Translations under genes and position numbers: made by a program
Notes under the pieces: generated by a model
The model's input: the letters and a program-made list of their open reading frames with translations, nothing else
What the model was told of the DNA's origin: nothing
Database searches by the model: none
Assembly (NCBI RefSeq): GCF_029379315.1
Contig: NZ_JAQYWQ010000074.1
Span: 1 to 35,860 of the forward strand
Source of the DNA: Nostoc sp. S13
GTDB taxonomy: Bacteria > Cyanobacteriota > Cyanobacteriia > Cyanobacteriales > Nostocaceae
Length of the DNA: 35,860 bases
Direction of reading: 5' to 3'
In this document: positions 8,877-18,573 of the stretch, piece after piece
Layout: each line of letters begins with the position of its first letter
Numbering within the stretch: the first letter of the stretch is position 1

Positions 8877-11800
8877 GTGGAAAAAATAGCCATCATCGGA
8901 TTATCATGCCTATTCCCCGATGCTAAAAATCCTGAAGAATACTGGCAGAACATCGTTAATCAAAAAGATTCCACATCCTCTGCAACCGTCGAAGAAATCG
9001 GAGTAGATCCGACAATCTTTCACAATCCAGTCAAAGGTACACCAGATAAAACCTATTCCCTCAAAGGTGGATACATCCGCAACTTTCAGTTTAATCCATC
9101 TGAATACAATCTACCATCAGAATTTCTTGCTGGTTTAGATAATACCTTCAAATGGTCATTATATGCCGCTAAACAAGCAATTGTACAGAGTGGTTATTGG
9201 GATAATCAAACTGTCCTGGCAAAATGTGGCGTAATTTTAGGTAATTTGTCATTCCCAACAAAGTTATCTAATCAGCTATTCTCTCCAATTTACCAGCAAT
9301 CTATTAACCCTGCTGTTAGAGAACTTTTGCAGTATGAAAACTTTGATTTAGCTGGACTCCCAACTACAACTAAAGCGTCTTTGTACAATGCCTTGATATC
9401 TGGCTTACCAGCATCTATCATTGCTCAAGCTCTATCTCTATCCCAGATTAATTTATGTCTGGATGCTGCTTGTTCGTCATCATTTTATGCTATTAAACTA
9501 GCGTCTCATTACTTATGGTCACACAAAGCTGATGTCATGTTAGCTGGAGCTATCAGTTGTGCAGATTCTCTATTCGTGCGGATGCTATTTTCTGGTGTTC
9601 AAGGGTATCCAGAAAATAGTATCAGTCGTCCATTAGATAAGTCCTCTAGAGGACTCATTCCCGCCGATGGTGTTGGGATGGTCATGCTAAAAAGATATTC
9701 TGATGCCGTTAGAGATGGTGATAATATTCTCGCTACCATTTGCGGTAATGGACTTTCAAATGATGGCAAAGGTAAGCACTTACTCAGTCCGAATCCTAAA
9801 GGACAAATCCTCGCTTTTGAACGAGCCTATAATGAGGCGAAAATTAGTCCAAAAACCATTGATTATCTAGAGTGTCATGCTACTGGCACATTACTAGGAG
9901 ATACAACCGAATTCAACTCCATAGAAACCTTCTTTGGTCAAAATCAAGCTGCACCTCTGGTGGGTTCTGCCAAGGCAAATACTGGTCACTTGCTAACTGC
10001 TGCTGGCATGGTTGGCTTGACTAAGGTGATTTTGAGTATGTCGCATGGTCTAATTCCACCGACCATGAATGTTTCCGAACCTTTGGCGTCTGAAAATAGT
10101 ACAATTTCTGCCGATAAAATTGTTAGAACAGCTACGACATGGCCCAATAATAACGCACCAATTAAACGGGCAGCTATTAGCGCTTTTGGTTTTGGCGGCA
10201 CTAATTCACATCTGATTTTAGAACAAGGAAATACAACACAACCAGTTGAATCAACTCCACCTGTTCCACTTGTAAAAGTCGCCATTGTCGGCATGGATGC
10301 CTTTTTCGGTAACTGCAATGGTTTAGATGCTTTTGAACGGAGTATTTATGATGGAACCCAGCATTTTACTTCCCTACCGCCTCAAAGATGGCACGGTATA
10401 GAAAACCAAGAAAATGTCCTGAAAGAGTACGGTTTAACCGATGGAAAAGCACCAATAGGGGCATATATCAAGGATTTTAAAATCGATACTTTATCGTGCA
10501 AAATCCCACCGAATGAAATCGAAAAATTAAACCCACAACAATTATTGCTCCTGAAAGTTAGCGATCGCGCCGTGAAAGATGCGAAACTACAGGAGGGTAG
10601 CAATGTGGCGGTTATTGTCGCTGCTGAAACAGAGTTTTCCGTACATCAGCTACAGCAAAGATGGAATTTATCTTGGCAGGTTAAGGACGGCTTACTCAAC
10701 CAAGGAATTTCTCTACCTGCTGAACAACTGGCACAACTGGAAACTATTGTCAAAGATAGCATTCACCAACCAGTAGAAATCGGCGAATATGTGAGTCACA
10801 TCGCCAACATTATGGCGAGTCGAATTTCAGCTTTATGGAATTTTACTGGCCCTGCATTCACCATCAGCGCTGGCGAAAATTCTGCCCTCAAAGCGTTAGA
10901 AGTGGCACAAATGCTACTCGCTACGGGTGAAGTTGATGCAGTGGTTGTGGGTGCGGTGGATTTAGCAGGTGGTGTGGAAAATGTCTTGTTTCGCAGCCAA
11001 TTTGCACCAATTAATACAGGTGTGAATACGTTGGGTTATGACCAACAAGCCAATGGCTGGACGGTTGGCGAGGGTGCGGGTGCTGTCATCCTCAAGCGCT
11101 ACGAAGCTGCTAAGGAAGACAATGAACGCATCTATGCAGTCATTGATGCCATGAGTTTCGCACAAGGTAATTCTACTGCCAGTAACGCTCTGGTAAAGCC
11201 TGATGCTTTAGCTATCAGTAATGTCTGCAAACAAGCTTTCCAGATAGCAGATATTCAGCCCACAGAGGTTAACTATGTAGAAGTCTTCGGTAGTGGCGTT
11301 TTCCAGCAGGATGAAGCCGAAATCACAGGTTTACTCCAAGCTTATCCCAAGGTGGGCAATGGTCTGCATTGTGCATTGGGCAGCGTCAAAGCCAATATCG
11401 GCCACACCTATACAGCATCGGGAATCGCTAGCTTAATTAAAACCGCTCTCTGTCTTTATTACAGGTATATTCCGGCCACACCCAAATGGTCTGGTGTCAA
11501 AACACCGCAAGTTTGGGAAGGTAGCCCTTTCTATGTGGCAATGGAATCAAGACCTTGGTTTGTCGATAAAGGCGGCACACGCAGAGTAGCAGCAATTAAT
11601 AGCATGGGTATAGATGGCAGTTACGCCCATTTAATCTTATCGGAGGAACCCAGCCAAGAGGAGCGCGACAACAGATATTTGCAACAAATGCCTTTTCATC
11701 TGTTCCCTATAGCAGTTAGCGATCGCTCCACTATACCCGATATACTTAACGATCTCCAAAAATCCATTGAAGCTAGTTCCTCTTTATCAGCTACCGCCAG

Positions 11801-13670
11801 CCAAACATTCGCTACCTTTAAACAGCATTCTAATCCAAAATACGTCTTATCAATCACAGGACGTAACACAAAAGATTTACTCAAAGAAATTGAATCTGCC
11901 CGCAAAGGTGTAAATAATGCCTTTGAAAACGGTACAGATTGGCAAACACCTTTAGGAAGTTATTTCACAGCGAAACCATTGGGTAAAACTGGAGCAGTTG
12001 CTTATGTTTACCCCGCAGCAGTCAATTCTTATATTGGCATTGGTCGCAGTGTCTTCCGTTTATTTCCGAAAGTTTTTGAGGACTTAAAAAGTAACAATCT
12101 CTACAATCGGGCTGCCGATGTTGAAAAGCTGGTTTATCCCAGAAGCCTGCCTAAATTGACAACTAGGCAACTAGAAACTCTCGAAAAGCAATTGTTAGAT
12201 GATTCACTGGCAATGTTTGAAAGTGAAATCGCCTTTGCCAGATACATGACAGCAATTTTCCGAGATGATTTTCAAGTCAAGCCACAATCCGTTTTTGGGT
12301 ATAGTTTGGGTGAAACTAGCATGATGGTTGCCCAAGGAGTTTGGAGTGATTTTGAGGGCGGAAGTAACACCTTAAACTCATCACCTTTATTTGGCGATAA
12401 GTTATCTGGCCCTAAAAATTCTGTGCGTGAATATTGGGGATTAACGGATTCACCCAATTCACAAAACAACAAATTTTGGAATACCTATGTTCTCATGGCT
12501 ACTCCATCCCAAGTTAGAGAATGTCTGAAACATGAGAATCGCGTTTATCTAACTCAAATCAACACACCAGAAGAAGTATTAATTGCTGGTGATGATGCCG
12601 CCTGTAAGCGAGTGATTGAAACTCTAGGTTGTAACGCTTTTCCGGCTCCCTTCGACCATGTGATACATTGTGAAGCGATGCGATCGCAGTACGAGGAAAT
12701 CAAGAAGGTAAACACTTTACCATCGCAAACTCTCCCAGGTATTGTTTTTTACTCTGCCGCCGATTATCAACCGATCGCACTTGAAAGTGATGCTATCGCC
12801 CATAACATTGCCAAAGGATTGTGCCAAGAGCTTGATTTTCCGCGATTAGTTAATCGTGTCTACGGTGATGGTGTGCGAATATTTTTAGAAGCCGGTGCTG
12901 GTAGTGTTTGTTCACGATGGATTGATAAAATTCTCGACAACAAAGAACACATCACAGTCTCTCTGAATCGTAGAGGGATGGATGACCATGCTTCAATGGT
13001 CAAAGCATTAGCAAAACTACTCAGTCATCAAGTCAACGTGGATTTATCGCCACTGTATAGTAAAGCCCAAGAAACCGCTAATCAAAATAAAGCAACATTG
13101 AGAACAGTTACCTTGGGTGGAAAATCAATTACGGCGACAATTTTGAGGGAGGAAAATCGCAAACTTGTTGAAGATTTGATTGGGGATCTTAAGGGCGATG
13201 GCTTCGCCAACGCCAAGGGCGAACGCTTCAAAAAACAGCATCCAAATATACCTAATCTCCAACAATCTGAAATCACAGATTATCTTAATAATTCCAACCA
13301 GATAACCCAACAAGAAAGTTATTCCCCTAACATCTTGCCATTGCTTACTCAGCCAGAAGAAGTAAAACCGAAAAATATCATTGATAACGGTTTTGAAACG
13401 AAAGAACAATTACAATCTTCTGAGTCAAGCGCAATTAGACAGCCAATTCCTCTTTCTTCGCCACCTGTCATCACTCAAAAAATTAGTAGCATCATCAGCA
13501 TGTTCGATTTAAATAAGACTCAGTATCAAAAGCTCAATGCTAATAATTCAAAGATAACTAAAGCGCACACTACTTTTTTACAAGCTAGACAAGATTATAG
13601 TCAACAAATGAGCGAAATCATTCAATTGCAACTAGCTTGCGCCCAAAATTTGCTCAATGAGGAATCTTGA
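8877..13670 (+). CDS. hglC: KS-CLF-AT polyketide synthase subunit (HglC/HglD functions in one chain)
   Basis: Domains in order: an active ketosynthase (1-460; Cys199 in DAACSSS, His334, His371 in GHLLTAAG); a second ketosynthase-like domain (about 468-950) in which the Cys position reads SAGENSA (Glu667) and the first His is Phe in EVFGSGV, so it is a chain-length-factor-like partner; an acyltransferase-like domain (about 1010-1360; Ser1143 in GYSLGE); and a Gln-rich tail ending with a helix (His1564 in HTTFLQARQDY) like the two helices in the HglE linker. From memory, Anabaena has separate hglC (about 1053 aa) and hglD (about 542 aa), which sum to this length, so this looks like a fusion or an unsplit ancestral form. 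Start GTG 8877 follows CGGAGCATATAAATC. It lies downstream of a MITE in the same direction as its neighbours. Confidence 0.88.
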   Translation: MEKIAIIGLSCLFPDAKNPEEYWQNIVNQKDSTSSATVEEIGVDPTIFHNPVKGTPDKTYSLKGGYIRNFQFNPSEYNLPSEFLAGLDNTFKWSLYAAKQAIVQSGYWDNQTVLAKCGVILGNLSFPTKLSNQLFSPIYQQSINPAVRELLQYENFDLAGLPTTTKASLYNALISGLPASIIAQALSLSQINLCLDAACSSSFYAIKLASHYLWSHKADVMLAGAISCADSLFVRMLFSGVQGYPENSISRPLDKSSRGLIPADGVGMVMLKRYSDAVRDGDNILATICGNGLSNDGKGKHLLSPNPKGQILAFERAYNEAKISPKTIDYLECHATGTLLGDTTEFNSIETFFGQNQAAPLVGSAKANTGHLLTAAGMVGLTKVILSMSHGLIPPTMNVSEPLASENSTISADKIVRTATTWPNNNAPIKRAAISAFGFGGTNSHLILEQGNTTQPVESTPPVPLVKVAIVGMDAFFGNCNGLDAFERSIYDGTQHFTSLPPQRWHGIENQENVLKEYGLTDGKAPIGAYIKDFKIDTLSCKIPPNEIEKLNPQQLLLLKVSDRAVKDAKLQEGSNVAVIVAAETEFSVHQLQQRWNLSWQVKDGLLNQGISLPAEQLAQLETIVKDSIHQPVEIGEYVSHIANIMASRISALWNFTGPAFTISAGENSALKALEVAQMLLATGEVDAVVVGAVDLAGGVENVLFRSQFAPINTGVNTLGYDQQANGWTVGEGAGAVILKRYEAAKEDNERIYAVIDAMSFAQGNSTASNALVKPDALAISNVCKQAFQIADIQPTEVNYVEVFGSGVFQQDEAEITGLLQAYPKVGNGLHCALGSVKANIGHTYTASGIASLIKTALCLYYRYIPATPKWSGVKTPQVWEGSPFYVAMESRPWFVDKGGTRRVAAINSMGIDGSYAHLILSEEPSQEERDNRYLQQMPFHLFPIAVSDRSTIPDILNDLQKSIEASSSLSATASQTFATFKQHSNPKYVLSITGRNTKDLLKEIESARKGVNNAFENGTDWQTPLGSYFTAKPLGKTGAVAYVYPAAVNSYIGIGRSVFRLFPKVFEDLKSNNLYNRAADVEKLVYPRSLPKLTTRQLETLEKQLLDDSLAMFESEIAFARYMTAIFRDDFQVKPQSVFGYSLGETSMMVAQGVWSDFEGGSNTLNSSPLFGDKLSGPKNSVREYWGLTDSPNSQNNKFWNTYVLMATPSQVRECLKHENRVYLTQINTPEEVLIAGDDAACKRVIETLGCNAFPAPFDHVIHCEAMRSQYEEIKKVNTLPSQTLPGIVFYSAADYQPIALESDAIAHNIAKGLCQELDFPRLVNRVYGDGVRIFLEAGAGSVCSRWIDKILDNKEHITVSLNRRGMDDHASMVKALAKLLSHQVNVDLSPLYSKAQETANQNKATLRTVTLGGKSITATILREENRKLVEDLIGDLKGDGFANAKGERFKKQHPNIPNLQQSEITDYLNNSNQITQQESYSPNILPLLTQPEEVKPKNIIDNGFETKEQLQSSESSAIRQPIPLSSPPVITQKISSIISMFDLNKTQYQKLNANNSKITKAHTTFLQARQDYSQQMSEIIQLQLACAQNLLNEES

Positions 13671-13719
13671 TAATAGTCTATATCTAACTTTTCATGTCAT
13701 TTGGAAAAACCAATAAGAA

Positions 13720-13812
13720 ACCTAACCCCCTAGCCCCCTTCCCTACAAGGGAATGGGGAAAATTCAAAGCCTCTTCCCTAGAAGGGGAGAGGTTTAAAGA
13801 GAGGTTTTCTAG
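13720..13812. repeat. Dispersed G/C-tract repeat in the hgl spacer
   Basis: The segment CCTAACCCCCTAGCCCCCTT, followed by TCCCTACAAGGGAATGGGGA and then AGAAGGGGAGAGG, is the common Nostocales intergenic repeat. A related copy forms the tail of hsdM at 22891-22977. It can fold through CCCTTCCCTACAAGGGAA. It fills about a third of the 277-bp gap before the PfaD-like gene, so that gene may have its own promoter downstream of the repeat. Confidence 0.6.
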
Positions 13813-13947
13813 ATGCTGTGAAAAGTAAGAAGTCTACATACTTCAACCATCAATGACCTTTGGGAAGGGGAAATCTTAACCGATAAAAGAAAAATAATTC
13901 TTCCCCACTCCCCTTATTTAGTAATTATAATCCGAGGGATAACTGCT

Positions 13948-15627
13948 GTGACAACCGTAGATACGGTAATGAGTAAACACGATAATGGTCTTAATTTTTC
14001 TACCTGGTTTCATACTCAAAACCAGGTTTGGAAAGGTTCTTTAGAATCTATATCTTTTGAGCAGGAAGCCATCAAAGATAAATTGATGGTATTAAATAAA
14101 CCCTGCTACATCGTGAAAGTTGCCGGAAAAATCGGTGTCACTAACGAAGGGTATTTATCCCCTGCTGATAATGCCACAACAACACAAACCGAACTACTGA
14201 CATTTGTAGCACCAATCTACATTCAACAGTTTGGAGATCCGAATTTTCTCTCCTTTCATGGAGTGAAATATGCCTATATTACTGGCGCAATGGCTGGCGG
14301 AATTGCTTCCGAAGAAATGGTAATTGCACTTGGAAAAGTACAAATTTTGAGTTCCTTTGGTGCAGGTGGTTTAACTACAGAACGTTTGGAAGCAGCCATT
14401 AACTGTATTCAACAAGCTTTACCTCAAGGGCCCTATGCTTTCAATTTAATTCACAGTCCTAATGAACCTGCGATTGAACGCCGGGCTGTGGATTTATACC
14501 TGAAATATCAAGTCAGAACAGTAGAAGCATCTGCATTTCTCGACTTGACCCCCAACATTGTTTATTACCGTGTTGCTGGATTGGGGTTGAATAATGCCAA
14601 TCAAATTGAAATCAAAAATAAAGTCATTGCCAAAATTTCTCGCCGAGAAGTTGCTACTAAATTTCTGCAACCAGCACCAGCCAGAATTCTCAAAGAACTT
14701 CTTGAACAAGGATTAATTACTGAATTACAAGCAACCCTTGCAGCCAAAGTTCCAATGGCTGATGATATTACCGTCGAGGCTGATTCTGGAGGTCATACAG
14801 ATAACCGTCCCTTAGTTTGTTTGTTACCTTCTATTATTGCCTTGCGAGATGAAATTCAAGCACAATATCATTACCAAATACCCATTAGAATCGGAGTAGC
14901 AGGGGGAATTGGGACACCACAATCAGCATTAGCAGCTTTTATGATGGGTGCTGCTTATATAATGACCGGCTCAATTAATCAGTCATGTGTTGAATCTGGG
15001 GCTTGTGAACATACCAAAAAATTATTAGCTCAAGCAGAAATCGCTGATATGATGATGGCCCCAGCAGCCGATATGTTTGAAATGGGAGTCAAACTGCAAG
15101 TTCTCAAACGCGGTACGATGTTCCCCATGCGATCGCAGAAATTATTTGAACTCTATCGCGCTTATAATTCGATTGAAGAGATTCCTTTGGCAGAAAGAGA
15201 GAAATTAGAAAAACAAGTTTTTCGCAAAAGTATTGCCGAGGTATGGGAAGGAACTGCGGCTTATTTGTCCCAGAAGAATCCTGAAAAACTAGGTAAAGCA
15301 GTCAATAATCCTAAACTGAAAATGGCGTTGATTTTCCGCTGGTATCTAGGATTATCTTCTCGTTGGTCTAGTTCGGGTGAAAAAGGTAGAGAAGTCGATT
15401 ATCAAATTTGGTGTGGCCCAGCAATGGGCGGTTTCAATGACTGGGTACGGGGTTCCTACCTGTCTGAACCAAATAATCGTGGGGTAGTTGATGTTGCTAA
15501 TCAAATTATGACTGGTGCAGCCTTTTTGTATCGTGTCCAAAATTTGAAAATTCAAGGACTACAAGCTTCGGATTATTACAGTCAGTATCACCCTGTTCGT
15601 TCTACATTAGTGGAGATTTTAAAATGA
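13948..15627 (+). CDS. hglA: PfaD-family flavin-dependent enoyl reductase of the hgl PKS
   Basis: This is a 559-aa FMN-binding TIM-barrel protein of the PfaD/2-nitropropane dioxygenase type, the stand-alone enoyl reductase of PUFA-synthase-like systems. Visible signatures are ITGAMAGGIASEEMV near 112-126, the SFGAGGL segment, EADSGGHTDNRP, and the phosphate-binding GVAGGIGTPQSALAAFMMGA followed by YIMTGSINQ. It should reduce the enoyl-ACP made by the KR-DH protein, giving a saturated chain. Start GTG 13948 has CCGAGGGAT about 8 nt upstream. An in-frame ATG lies at 13969 with no comparable site. Its stop overlaps the start of hglB by four bases (ATGA), which implies translational coupling. I recall the equivalent gene being called hglA; the family assignment is firmer than the symbol. 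Confidence 0.9.
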   Translation: MTTVDTVMSKHDNGLNFSTWFHTQNQVWKGSLESISFEQEAIKDKLMVLNKPCYIVKVAGKIGVTNEGYLSPADNATTTQTELLTFVAPIYIQQFGDPNFLSFHGVKYAYITGAMAGGIASEEMVIALGKVQILSSFGAGGLTTERLEAAINCIQQALPQGPYAFNLIHSPNEPAIERRAVDLYLKYQVRTVEASAFLDLTPNIVYYRVAGLGLNNANQIEIKNKVIAKISRREVATKFLQPAPARILKELLEQGLITELQATLAAKVPMADDITVEADSGGHTDNRPLVCLLPSIIALRDEIQAQYHYQIPIRIGVAGGIGTPQSALAAFMMGAAYIMTGSINQSCVESGACEHTKKLLAQAEIADMMMAPAADMFEMGVKLQVLKRGTMFPMRSQKLFELYRAYNSIEEIPLAEREKLEKQVFRKSIAEVWEGTAAYLSQKNPEKLGKAVNNPKLKMALIFRWYLGLSSRWSSSGEKGREVDYQIWCGPAMGGFNDWVRGSYLSEPNNRGVVDVANQIMTGAAFLYRVQNLKIQGLQASDYYSQYHPVRSTLVEILK

Positions 15628-17147
15628 CTATAAAACAGTCTTTTACAGCCGCCGATATTCAAATATTTTTGATATCTAACTTAGCTGAATTGCTAGGAGT
15701 AGCAACTGATGAAATAGATGTCAAAGAGCATTTAGAAAACTATGGCTTGGATTCAGCCCAAGCAATGATTCTAGTCAGCAAATTAGAAAAATTGCTAGGA
15801 TTTCAACCATCTCCGTTGCTCTTGTGGCATTATCCAAATATTGAAGCTCTTTCACAGCGTTTAGCTGAAGAAGTCCAAGAAGATTCACTAGTTCAAGACA
15901 CAAAAGTTGTGCGTCAGACATCCTCTAATGCCAACGCTGCTCCCTCGGTTCTAAATTTAGGTGCCGAGGCGGTTCTTGACCCCACCATCCATCCCGGTGC
16001 TGCATCTAATGTGCTTGTAGGTGAACCCAAAAACATTTTTTTAACTGGAGCAACAGGCTTTTTAGGAGCTTTTGTTATCCGGGAATTACTACAGGAAACT
16101 AATGCGGATATCTATTGCTTAGTGCGTGCTGCTAATACCGAAGAAGGTAAAAGGAAACTCCAAAAGAATCTGCAACAGTATGCAATTTGGCAGGAAGAAT
16201 TTAACTCCAGAATTATTCCGATTGTCGGCGATTTATCTCAGCCATTGTTAGGTCTTGGCTCTGAACAGTTTCAAGTCTTAGCTGCCAATATTGATACTAT
16301 ATATCATAGTGGTGCTTTGTTGAATTATGTTTTTCCCTACTCCGCATTGAAGGCAGCTAATGTTTTAGGAACTCAAGAAGTTTTGAGATTGGCTTGTCAA
16401 ATAAAAGTCAAGCCTGTCCATTACGTTTCTAGCGTTGCTATTTTTGAATCACCTGCTTATGCTGGTAAGATTGTCAAAGAACAGGATGAATTCAATCATT
16501 GGGAAGGTATTTACCTTGGTTACTCTCAAACTAAATGGGTAGCTGAAAAGTTAGTCAAGATTGCTCGTGACCGTGGACTTCCTGTAACTATCTATAGACC
16601 ACCACTGATTTCAGGAGATAGCAAAACAGGCATTTGTAATACACATGACTTTATCAATTTGATGACCAAGGGCTGTCTACAAATGGGGAGTTTCCCTGAT
16701 GTAGATTATATGTTGGATATGTCTCCTGTGGACTATGTAAGTAAAGCCATTGTTTATCTATCACGGCAAAAAGAATCCATAGGTAAAGCTTTCAATTTAC
16801 AACATCCCCAACCTGCCGCTTTGAAAATGCTAGTTGAGTGGATACGCTCATTTGGTTATTCAGTTGAGATGATTCCATATCAAGAATGGCAAGCAGAGTT
16901 AATCAATAATGTGTCTTCTGTGGACAATCCTTTATACACTCTGCGACCCTTTTTACTAGAACGCTGGTCTGATGAACAACTGACTATTCCTGATTTATAC
17001 CTACAAGCTAAAAGACCCCATATTAGCTGCCAAGATACTCTTCATGCACTAGCAGGCAGTTCTATTGCTTGTCCTCCAATTGACTCTCAATTGTTTATGA
17101 CTTATACTGCTTACTTGATTCAAAGTGGTTTCTTGAATATCGCTTAG
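15624..17147 (+). CDS. hglB: HglB: acyl carrier protein plus thioester reductase
   Basis: This protein releases the finished chain from the PKS as a fatty alcohol or aldehyde, the aglycone of heterocyst glycolipids. An ACP domain occupies about 8-85, with the phosphopantetheine serine in YGLDSAQAM (Ser44). After a short linker comes a Lys2/CarF-type NAD(P)H thioester reductase: TGATGFLG at 141-148, then a Y-x-x-x-K motif in YLGYSQTKWVAEKLV. At 507 aa it matches the known HglB size. ATG overlaps the preceding stop (ATGA). It is the last gene of the co-directional hgl run, followed by a paired hairpin repeat and a 588-bp spacer before hetN. Confidence 0.95.
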   Translation: MTIKQSFTAADIQIFLISNLAELLGVATDEIDVKEHLENYGLDSAQAMILVSKLEKLLGFQPSPLLLWHYPNIEALSQRLAEEVQEDSLVQDTKVVRQTSSNANAAPSVLNLGAEAVLDPTIHPGAASNVLVGEPKNIFLTGATGFLGAFVIRELLQETNADIYCLVRAANTEEGKRKLQKNLQQYAIWQEEFNSRIIPIVGDLSQPLLGLGSEQFQVLAANIDTIYHSGALLNYVFPYSALKAANVLGTQEVLRLACQIKVKPVHYVSSVAIFESPAYAGKIVKEQDEFNHWEGIYLGYSQTKWVAEKLVKIARDRGLPVTIYRPPLISGDSKTGICNTHDFINLMTKGCLQMGSFPDVDYMLDMSPVDYVSKAIVYLSRQKESIGKAFNLQHPQPAALKMLVEWIRSFGYSVEMIPYQEWQAELINNVSSVDNPLYTLRPFLLERWSDEQLTIPDLYLQAKRPHISCQDTLHALAGSSIACPPIDSQLFMTYTAYLIQSGFLNIA

Positions 17148-17165
17148 GAACTCAGAACTTTTGTA

Positions 17166-17229
17166 GGGTGCGTTACTTCCTAACGCACCATCCTGGATAC
17201 TTTCGGTGCGTTACATTCCTAACGCACCC
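17166..17229. repeat. Twin palindromes (GGTGCGTTA/TAACGCACC) after hglB
   Basis: Two tandem hairpins are seen: GGTGCGTTA (17167-17175) pairs with TAACGCACC (17181-17189), and the same 9-bp arms recur at 17205-17213 and 17220-17228. This is a familiar dispersed palindrome of cyanobacterial genomes. It lies 19 bp after the hglB stop and may also act as a transcription end or mRNA-stabilising structure. Confidence 0.6.
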
Positions 17230-17735
17230 GACAAAACAAAACTTTTCTTTCGTCCATGTTCTTTAGGACTCAGTACTACTGAACAGGCAATATTTAAGAT
17301 GCCAGCTAACAACTCATACACCAACAGCGGCAATATAATTGCCCTGTTTTTTTATGCTCAATAATGTAAATTTTTAGGATTCCCCTCTTGACAGAAGCAA
17401 TCGAGGATAGAATGGTTAGTGTCGGGCATAAAAATTTGATTTTACGCGATTGCTGTTGTGAGTAATCCAAAGGGATGTCTGGCGACAAGCAGCTACGCAT
17501 CTACGCTAGCAGTCTTAAATAACCGAACTTGTTTAATGCCTAACTTTTTCGATGCATAAGTCCTAAATTTACGTTTGGACTACTACATCTATCCAACGCA
17601 CTACACAAGCATTTGAAAGGGTAATAATTCAAGACATTTCTCGTCGGTTCACATATTACGCTTACTTAATTGTAGAGCGAAAATCATTGTAAATGCAATG
17701 CAGCTTCATCAAGTTGAATCCACTAACATTCTTAC
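17230..17735 (+). promoter_or_regulatory. Long spacer before hetN, probably its promoter region
   Basis: About 500 bp contain no supported ORF; the reading frames are short and interrupted. hetN is known to be separately regulated in heterocysts, so control sequences are expected here. I could not point to a definite -10, NtcA or HetR site. The region includes a small repeat-like segment, GCAGCTACGCATCTACGC, near 17488. Confidence 0.35.
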
Positions 17736-18539
17736 ATGAACACAACACATCAAAGACAGAGCAAACAAACTGCTCTCATTACTGGGGCAGCCGGTGGAAT
17801 TGGCTACGAATTAGCATCTATTTTTGCTGCTCATGATTACAATCTTGTCTTAGTAGACAGAAATGGGGCAAAGCTTGTAGAAATTGCAATTAAATTCCAA
17901 AAACAATTTGGGAATTTTGTGAAAACTATTGTTAAGGATCTATCTATATCAACAGCTCCTGAAGAAATTTTCGCAGAGTTGCAACTCGCCGATATTAAGA
18001 TTGATGTGCTAGTGAACAATGCCGGATTTGGTATCTATGGATTATTTCACGAAACAGACCTAGCTACTGAACTGGAAATGCTACAGGTAAATTTGGTGTG
18101 TCTCACCCATTTAACTAAGCTATTCATGAAGCACATGGTAAAGCAACGTGAAGGAAAAATCTTAAACGTCGCCTCGGCTGCTGCTTTTCAACCAGGCCCT
18201 TTGATGGCGGTTTATTTTGCTACTAAAGCCTATATCTTATCTTTTTCAGAAGCGATCGCAAATGAATTAGAAGGTACAGGTGTCACTGTGACAGTTCTTT
18301 GCCCAGGCTCAACGGAATCTGCTTTTCATGAAAGAACGGGAATGGCAGACTCTAAGTTGCTCAAGGGCAAGAAGATGATGGATGCAAAAACAGTAGCCGA
18401 AGTTGGTTTTCGCGCCTTAATGAAGGGTCAAACCATTGTCATTCCTGGTTTTATCAATAAACTACTCGCCAAAAGCGTCAGATTTGTACCCAGAAACCTG
18501 GTGACAAAAATTGTGAGAAATATGCAGGAAGATAAGTAG
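17736..18539 (+). CDS. hetN: Short-chain dehydrogenase in the hetN position
   Basis: This is a 267-aa NAD(P)-dependent SDR. The cofactor motif is TGAAGGIG (16-23), followed by NNAG (94-97), catalytic Ser147, and Y160-x-x-x-K164 (YFATK). Its place between hglB and hetI matches hetN of Anabaena, whose product suppresses extra heterocysts and is tied to envelope lipid synthesis. In Anabaena HetN an ERGSGR segment is needed for patterning. At the aligned place, just before the I-L-N-V-A-S strand, this protein has KQREGK (136-141), and no RGSGR occurs anywhere. It may therefore act only as a reductase. The N-terminus is about 20 residues shorter than I recall for Anabaena HetN. It is convergent with hetI (34 bp between stops). 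Confidence 0.8.
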   Translation: MNTTHQRQSKQTALITGAAGGIGYELASIFAAHDYNLVLVDRNGAKLVEIAIKFQKQFGNFVKTIVKDLSISTAPEEIFAELQLADIKIDVLVNNAGFGIYGLFHETDLATELEMLQVNLVCLTHLTKLFMKHMVKQREGKILNVASAAAFQPGPLMAVYFATKAYILSFSEAIANELEGTGVTVTVLCPGSTESAFHERTGMADSKLLKGKKMMDAKTVAEVGFRALMKGQTIVIPGFINKLLAKSVRFVPRNLVTKIVRNMQEDK

Positions 18540-18573
18540 GAGGCATTGGGGAAAAATAACTAATGACAAATGA

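Noticed and set aside
9181..9190. TGTACAGAG inside the KS-CLF-AT gene, considered as a transposon terminus
   Set aside because: It is in the middle of an intact coding sequence and lacks adjacent TnsB-like repeats.
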